A stretch of DNA of 9,727 nucleotides from Synergistaceae bacterium (GTDB lineage Bacteria > Synergistota > Synergistia > Synergistales > Thermovirgaceae): the NCBI GenBank assembly GCA_003446665.1, contig DMCT01000096.1, positions 494 through 10,220 on the forward strand. The letters are read 5' to 3'. Positions 6,073 through 9,727 of the stretch are shown in pieces. The first letter of the stretch is position 1. Each line of letters opens with the position of its first letter. The notes beneath the pieces are model-generated. The model was not told the DNA's origin, ran no database searches, and saw only the letters and a list, made by a program, of their open reading frames with translations. The position numbers and the translations under genes are program-made.

Positions 6073-6873
6073 TTGGATACCAGGATAATCGTAGTAACGT
6101 CGGGCAAGGGGGGAGTCGGCAAAACCACAGTCACGGCGAACCTTTCAGCCTGCCTGGCGAAGCAGGGGTATTCCGTTGTAGCGGTAGACGCCGATATAGG
6201 CCTTAGAAACCTCGATGTCGTGATGGGGCTTGAAAACCGCATAGTCTACAATCTTGTCGATGTGGTGGAAAACGCGTGCAAGCTGCAGCAGGCCCTCGTG
6301 CGAGACAAACGTGTCGATAACCTGTATCTTTTGCCGGCGGCGCAGACCAGAACAAAAGACGCGGTAACGCCTGACCAGATGCGTTTTTTGTGCGACTCGC
6401 TCAGGGGTTCCTTCGATTTTGTCCTTATAGACAGCCCTGCCGGTATAGAATCGGGATTTCGCAACGCTGCCCTGTGTGCCGACGAAGCTCTGGTCGTAGC
6501 AACCCCCGAGGTTTCGTCCGTCCGTGATGCCGACAGGATAATCGGATTGCTCGAGGCCGACGGCAAAAACACTATCAACCTCATCGTAAACAGGTTCAGA
6601 CAGAAGATGGTGGACAAGGGGAATATGCTCGACGTCAACGACGTCAGCGAGGTTCTGGCCGTCAAGATAATCGGCGTAGTGCCTGAAGACGATTCGGTCG
6701 TCATTTCGAGCAACAAGGGTGAACCTCTTTCGCTTGGCTTGCAGTCGCCCGCTGCGAAGGCCTTCAAAGACATTACGGACAGGCTTCTGGGCAAGGACGT
6801 TCCTCTTTCTCTACCGCAGGGGGAGCAAGGACGAGGTTTTCTCGCGGGCCTCATGAGGATGCTCAGGCTTTAG
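6073..6873 (+). CDS. minD: Septum site-determining ATPase MinD
   Basis: A 266-residue deviant-Walker-A ATPase of the ParA/MinD family. It dimerises on ATP, binds the membrane and recruits MinC. It shows the deviant P-loop SGKGGVGKTT (residues 10-19; signature Lys12, catalytic-loop Lys17), switch I region DADIGLRNLDVVMGLENR (39-56) and Walker B FVLIDSPAGIE (116-126). The C-terminal amphipathic helix GFLAGLMRMLRL (255-266) is typical of the MinD membrane-targeting sequence. The start is TTG 6073: an in-frame TGA at 6043-6045 lies upstream with no ATG or GTG between, and the N-terminus then matches the usual MinD beginning. GGGGGGA at 6060-6066 is the probable ribosome site. Next to minC and minE, it is MinD rather than a flagellar FlhG or a plasmid ParA. 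Confidence 0.97.
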   Translation: MDTRIIVVTSGKGGVGKTTVTANLSACLAKQGYSVVAVDADIGLRNLDVVMGLENRIVYNLVDVVENACKLQQALVRDKRVDNLYLLPAAQTRTKDAVTPDQMRFLCDSLRGSFDFVLIDSPAGIESGFRNAALCADEALVVATPEVSSVRDADRIIGLLEADGKNTINLIVNRFRQKMVDKGNMLDVNDVSEVLAVKIIGVVPEDDSVVISSNKGEPLSLGLQSPAAKAFKDITDRLLGKDVPLSLPQGEQGRGFLAGLMRMLRL

Positions 6874-6880
6874 GTATCGG

Positions 6881-6887
6881 AAGGGAG
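6881..6887 (+). promoter_or_regulatory. Ribosome binding site choosing the minE start
   Basis: AAGGGAG lies 7 bases before ATG 6895 but only 1 base before ATG 6889, so ATG 6895 (MGFLSRFF) is the better start. That N-terminus also looks like other MinE proteins. Confidence 0.6.
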
Positions 6888-6894
6888 CATGACA

Positions 6895-7224
6895 ATGGGC
6901 TTTCTCTCACGCTTTTTCAAGGTAGGGAATTCGAAACAAAACGCCAAGGAGCGGCTGCAGGTAGTTCTGATCCACGACCGGGCGGATATTTCCGCCGGCA
7001 TGATGGAGTGTCTGCGCCGTGACATCATATCGGTGATAAGCAATTACATGGATATTTCGGAAGAGGGCATAGAACTGGAGCTCGAAAAGGACAAAAGCTC
7101 TGTAGCGTTAGTGGCCAACATTCCGGTCCTCAGGGTAAAACGTCGCCAGGAAGGGGCTCCGGGAAAAGAAGAAAAAATTCACGCGGAGGGCAAAAAGAAA
7201 AGGAGCCAAAACCGTAAAAAATGA
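6895..7224 (+). CDS. minE: Cell division topological specificity factor MinE
   Basis: A 109-residue protein (111 if from ATG 6889) that stimulates MinD ATPase and drives it off the membrane, setting up pole-to-pole oscillation. Residues 2-9 (GFLSRFFK) form the amphipathic membrane-binding N-terminus. KERLQVVLIHDRADIS (18-33) is the conserved anti-MinCD/MinD-contact region. The topological domain follows, with MMECLRRDIISVISNYMDI and ALVANIPVLRVKR. Family members are usually near 85-95 residues. The extra length here is a highly charged tail at 81-109, with 12 Lys/Arg among 29 residues. Its stop overlaps the rodA start as ATGA, so rodA translation is likely coupled to minE. Its presence marks an oscillating Min system rather than the MinJ/DivIVA type. 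Confidence 0.95.
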   Translation: MGFLSRFFKVGNSKQNAKERLQVVLIHDRADISAGMMECLRRDIISVISNYMDISEEGIELELEKDKSSVALVANIPVLRVKRRQEGAPGKEEKIHAEGKKKRSQNRKK

Positions 7225-8357
7225 AGGGCCTTAAAGATTCCCTCTCCAGGGATCTGGCGCGGCTCAAAAACATCGATCCTATTCTGGTGCTGTCGGCTGT
7301 GATCCTTTTTTTCACAGGCCTGCTTGTGATCTATAGTGCGACCTCCGGGAAGGGCGGAGCCCTGGCAACGCTGGTCTATCGTCAGGCGCTGTGGGGCGTC
7401 ATATCTTGCTTTGCGTTTCTGGTCGTTTTCTGTATCGGTCACGAACGTTTTTTCAAATGGTCCGTCCCTTTGTATGTCGCAGTTTTGGCCGTGCTTCTTC
7501 TTGTCTTTGTCTTGGGGACTGTCTCGAGAGGCGCGCAGAGCTGGATCAATGTCGGGCGGTTCCTCAATATAGGGGCGGTAAGCCTTCAGCCTTCCGAAGC
7601 TGGGAAGGTTGCACTGGCGCTGTTTCTGTCTTCGTGGCTTTTTCGGTATCCTCCTGTCAAAGTGAGGAGGTTTCTGGGGAGCCTTGCCCTGGCGGGTGCG
7701 AGCGGGGCTCTTGTCCTTTTGCAACCGGACCTGGGAACGGCTGTTGTTTACGGGGTAATAACGATTGCAGCCCTTTTTGCCGCCGGTACGCCAAAAAAAT
7801 ATCTTCTGGGGACCTTTCTTGCAGGACTTGCGGCACTCCCTATGGGGTGGATGCTTCTTAAGGAATACCAGAAACTTCGGCTTCTCGTTTTCTTAAATCC
7901 CTATCTCGATCCTCTGGGTGGCGGGTATAACGTCATACAGTCCAGGATAGCCGTCGGCGCGGGTGGCCTTTTCGGAAAGGGATTTCTAAAGGGGACCCAG
8001 AGCAAGTTGCATTTTTTGCCTGAACCGCACACGGACTTCGTTTTCAGCGTCTTCGCCGAAGAATTCGGGTTTTTGGGGGCCGTAATCGTAATAGGCCTTT
8101 TCACTGTTTTATTGTGGAGAATTATAGGGATCGGGGTAAGGACCAAGGATAGCCGTGCCAGGATCTTTGTCGCCGGGGTTTCCGGCTGGTTCTGGTTTCA
8201 GACCGTCGAATGTATCGCGATGAGCATGGGATTGGCTCCGGTTACAGGCTTGCCGCTTCCTTTTGTTTCTTACGGGGGCAGCGCCCTTTTGTCCCTCGCA
8301 GTGGCCCTTGGGATCCTGCAAAGTATCTTTGTTTCTACCCGCAGGCAATACAGCTAG
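7221..8357 (+). CDS. rodA: SEDS peptidoglycan glycosyltransferase RodA
   Basis: A 378-residue polytopic SEDS protein that polymerises lipid II into glycan strands and works with PBP2. About ten hydrophobic segments cover most of the length, the first at ~20-39. Hallmarks are SRGAQSWINVGRF (102-114), LQPSE with Glu126, LLQPDLGTA (166-174), GGGYNVIQSRIAVGAGG (233-249), the extracellular PEPHTDFVFSVFAEEFG (267-283) with the putative catalytic Asp272, and PVTGLPLPFVSYGGSALLS (340-358). The short loop and HTDF motif favour RodA over FtsW, and the elongasome neighbours agree. It starts at ATG 7221 inside the minE stop; AAAGGAG at 7198-7204 is 16 bases away, so coupled initiation is likely. One oddity: the NIGM segment of SEDS proteins reads CIAM here, with Cys331 in place of Asn. 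Confidence 0.95.
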   Translation: MKGLKDSLSRDLARLKNIDPILVLSAVILFFTGLLVIYSATSGKGGALATLVYRQALWGVISCFAFLVVFCIGHERFFKWSVPLYVAVLAVLLLVFVLGTVSRGAQSWINVGRFLNIGAVSLQPSEAGKVALALFLSSWLFRYPPVKVRRFLGSLALAGASGALVLLQPDLGTAVVYGVITIAALFAAGTPKKYLLGTFLAGLAALPMGWMLLKEYQKLRLLVFLNPYLDPLGGGYNVIQSRIAVGAGGLFGKGFLKGTQSKLHFLPEPHTDFVFSVFAEEFGFLGAVIVIGLFTVLLWRIIGIGVRTKDSRARIFVAGVSGWFWFQTVECIAMSMGLAPVTGLPLPFVSYGGSALLSLAVALGILQSIFVSTRRQYS

Positions 8358-8368
8358 GAAAAAACTGC

Positions 8369-8375
8369 AGGAGGT
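8369..8375 (+). promoter_or_regulatory. Strong ribosome binding site for the radical SAM gene
   Basis: AGGAGGT lies 6 bases before ATG 8382, in the 24-base gap after rodA. It is a near-perfect site and fixes the start firmly. Confidence 0.8.
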
Positions 8376-8381
8376 CGATTT

Positions 8382-9727
8382 ATGGAGTTTCCTGAACGCA
8401 TGGACCCTATGCGGCCGCTTCTTGGCAGGGTCAAAAAACCTTTTAGATATATAGGCTGCGATTACAAACTTGTTCGCCAAACATACGGACAAAAGAAGAT
8501 AGCGCTGTGTCTGGCCTTCCCCGACGCTTATGAGGTGGGTATGAGCTACCTGGGGTTTCAGATCCTCTATTCCATCGCCGAACAAAGCCCTGAAATCGAA
8601 GTCGACAGAAGTTACTGCCCTTGGCCGGACATGGAAGCGGAGTTGAGAAACGCCGGAAAGTTTTTGTGCGGCCTCGACTCGGGCAGGCCCTTGAAGGATT
8701 TCGACGTCGTAGGTTTCACATTGCAGTACGAGTTGACCTCCACTAACATCCTAACCATGCTGGATTTGGGCGGGATACCCCTGCGAAGTTCAGACCGTGG
8801 TAAAGACATGCCTTTGATAACGGCGGGAGGCCCAGGGGCGCTAGCGCCCGAACCACTGGCCCCCTTTATAGATGTTTTCTGTCTTGGCGATGGCGAGATC
8901 CTCCTCCCGGAACTACTCGAAGTCGCGGAATCCTTCAAAAACGCCAGGGAAAAGGTTTTGGAAGAACTTTCCAAACGGGAAGGTTTCTACGTACCTTCCA
9001 TGGAAAAAGACAAATCACTTTCGAACCGATGTTACCGCAAACGGACTGTCCTTGACCTTGACTCTGCCCATGTGCCCGAATCCATGATAGTCCCCGCTTC
9101 GGGTATCGTTCATGATCGCGCGGCGGTTGAGATATTCAGAGGCTGCACGCGCGGCTGCAGGTTCTGCCAGGCGGGTATGACCTACAGACCATTGAGAGAA
9201 CGATCTCCTGGGACGATTGCGGCAGCGGCCGAAAAAATCATAAAAAACACGGGTTGGGAAGAACTCGGGCTGATATCACTCGCGTCATGCGATTACTCGG
9301 GGCTTGAGGAGGTAATAGACCGCCTGGGGCCGTTCCTCGAAAGGCACAGGGTCAATCTCAGCCTCCCGAGCCTGAGAATGGACGGCTTTTCCGTAGGCCT
9401 CGCGAAGCGGCTCAGGTCGATGGGACGCGGCGGGCTGACTTTCGCCCCTGAGGCCGGGACGCAAAGGTTGCGGAATGTTATAAACAAGGGAGTTACCGAT
9501 GAAGATATCGAAAGGACCTTCGAAGAGGTTTTCCGCCAAGGTTGGGACAGGATAAAGCTTTACTTCATGATGGGCCTGCCTACGGAACAAGAAAGGGACC
9601 TTGAAGGAATCCTTGAAACGGCACGCCTGGCAAAAAAAATCGCAAAAAAAGAGGGAAAGAAGGCAAAGGTCTCTCTTTCTGTCGCAGGATTCGTACCCAA
9701 GCCTCACACCCCCTTCCAGTGGGAGCC
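8382..9727 (+). CDS. Radical SAM protein, TIGR03960-like, B12-binding-type N-terminus (3' partial)
   Basis: The reading frame is open from ATG 8382 to the window edge, giving 448 complete codons of a protein usually near 600 residues. Residues ~35-200 resemble the cobalamin-binding-like N-terminal part of these proteins (LCLAFPDAYEVGMSYLGFQ, DVVGFTLQYELTSTN, ITAGGPGALAPEPLAPFID, LGDGE). The radical SAM core begins near residue 245: EIFRGCTRGCRFCQAG holds the CxxxCxxC iron-sulfur ligands Cys255, Cys259 and Cys262. It continues with LISLASCDYSGL, SLPSLRMDGF, TFAPEAGTQRLR and IKLYFMMGLPTE, and the window ends in SVAGFVPKPHTPFQW. The family has no established reaction. From general knowledge it tends to precede a TIGR03936-type partner gene, RNase G and rplU; none of these is visible here. 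No His-x-x-x-Gly cobalamin-ligand motif is obvious, so true B12 binding is unproven. Confidence 0.88.
   Translation, partial: MEFPERMDPMRPLLGRVKKPFRYIGCDYKLVRQTYGQKKIALCLAFPDAYEVGMSYLGFQILYSIAEQSPEIEVDRSYCPWPDMEAELRNAGKFLCGLDSGRPLKDFDVVGFTLQYELTSTNILTMLDLGGIPLRSSDRGKDMPLITAGGPGALAPEPLAPFIDVFCLGDGEILLPELLEVAESFKNAREKVLEELSKREGFYVPSMEKDKSLSNRCYRKRTVLDLDSAHVPESMIVPASGIVHDRAAVEIFRGCTRGCRFCQAGMTYRPLRERSPGTIAAAAEKIIKNTGWEELGLISLASCDYSGLEEVIDRLGPFLERHRVNLSLPSLRMDGFSVGLAKRLRSMGRGGLTFAPEAGTQRLRNVINKGVTDEDIERTFEEVFRQGWDRIKLYFMMGLPTEQERDLEGILETARLAKKIAKKEGKKAKVSLSVAGFVPKPHTPFQWE

Noticed and set aside
6246..6854. 202-codon open frame on the minus strand opposite minD
   Set aside because: The same pattern: low-complexity Ser/Thr/Arg-rich translation opposite the highly conserved MinD coding sequence.
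7179..7724. 181-codon minus-strand frame opposite minE/rodA
   Set aside because: Its very basic Gln/Lys/Arg-rich translation is what the complement of hydrophobic membrane codons gives. No independent support.

Overview
The window is a tightly packed, entirely plus-strand piece of bacterial chromosome. It carries a cell-shape and division-site gene cluster: [metallo-hydrolase, 5' partial] - radC - mreB - mreC - mreD - mrdA (PBP2) - minC - minD - minE - rodA - [radical SAM protein, 3' partial]. No gap between genes exceeds about 40 bases. Several neighbours overlap by a few bases (GTGA at MBL/radC if radC starts at the GTG, GTGA at mreC/mreD, 11 bases at mreD/mrdA, ATGA at minE/rodA), so the block is probably one polycistronic unit or a few nested ones. 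I found no tRNA, rRNA, CRISPR, IS element, phage gene or convincing terminator.

Region by region: 1-562 is the tail of a glyoxalase-II-like MBL-fold hydrolase. 559-1233 is RadC with an intact JAMM motif. 1272-5318 encodes the elongasome: MreB filament, MreC and MreD membrane partners, and the PBP2 transpeptidase. 5343-7224 is the complete oscillator-type Min system: MinC inhibitor, MinD ATPase, MinE topological factor. 7221-8357 is RodA, the SEDS glycosyltransferase that pairs with PBP2. From 8382 to the end runs the first ~448 residues of an uncharacterised radical SAM protein that resembles TIGR03960.

Functionally, MreB/C/D position and activate RodA-PBP2 for lateral wall synthesis, while MinCDE keeps FtsZ away from the poles. 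Co-transcription would tie the dosage of both systems together. The organism is most likely a rod-shaped anaerobe of the Synergistota or the Clostridia. This is inferred from the gene order, the mildly GC-rich composition, frequent AGG and ATA codons and use of TTG/GTG starts; the sequence alone does not decide it.

I do not see a new type of system. The most interesting points are the uncharacterised radical SAM gene beside rodA and a set of substitutions at normally conserved positions in PBP2, RodA, MreB and MinC.
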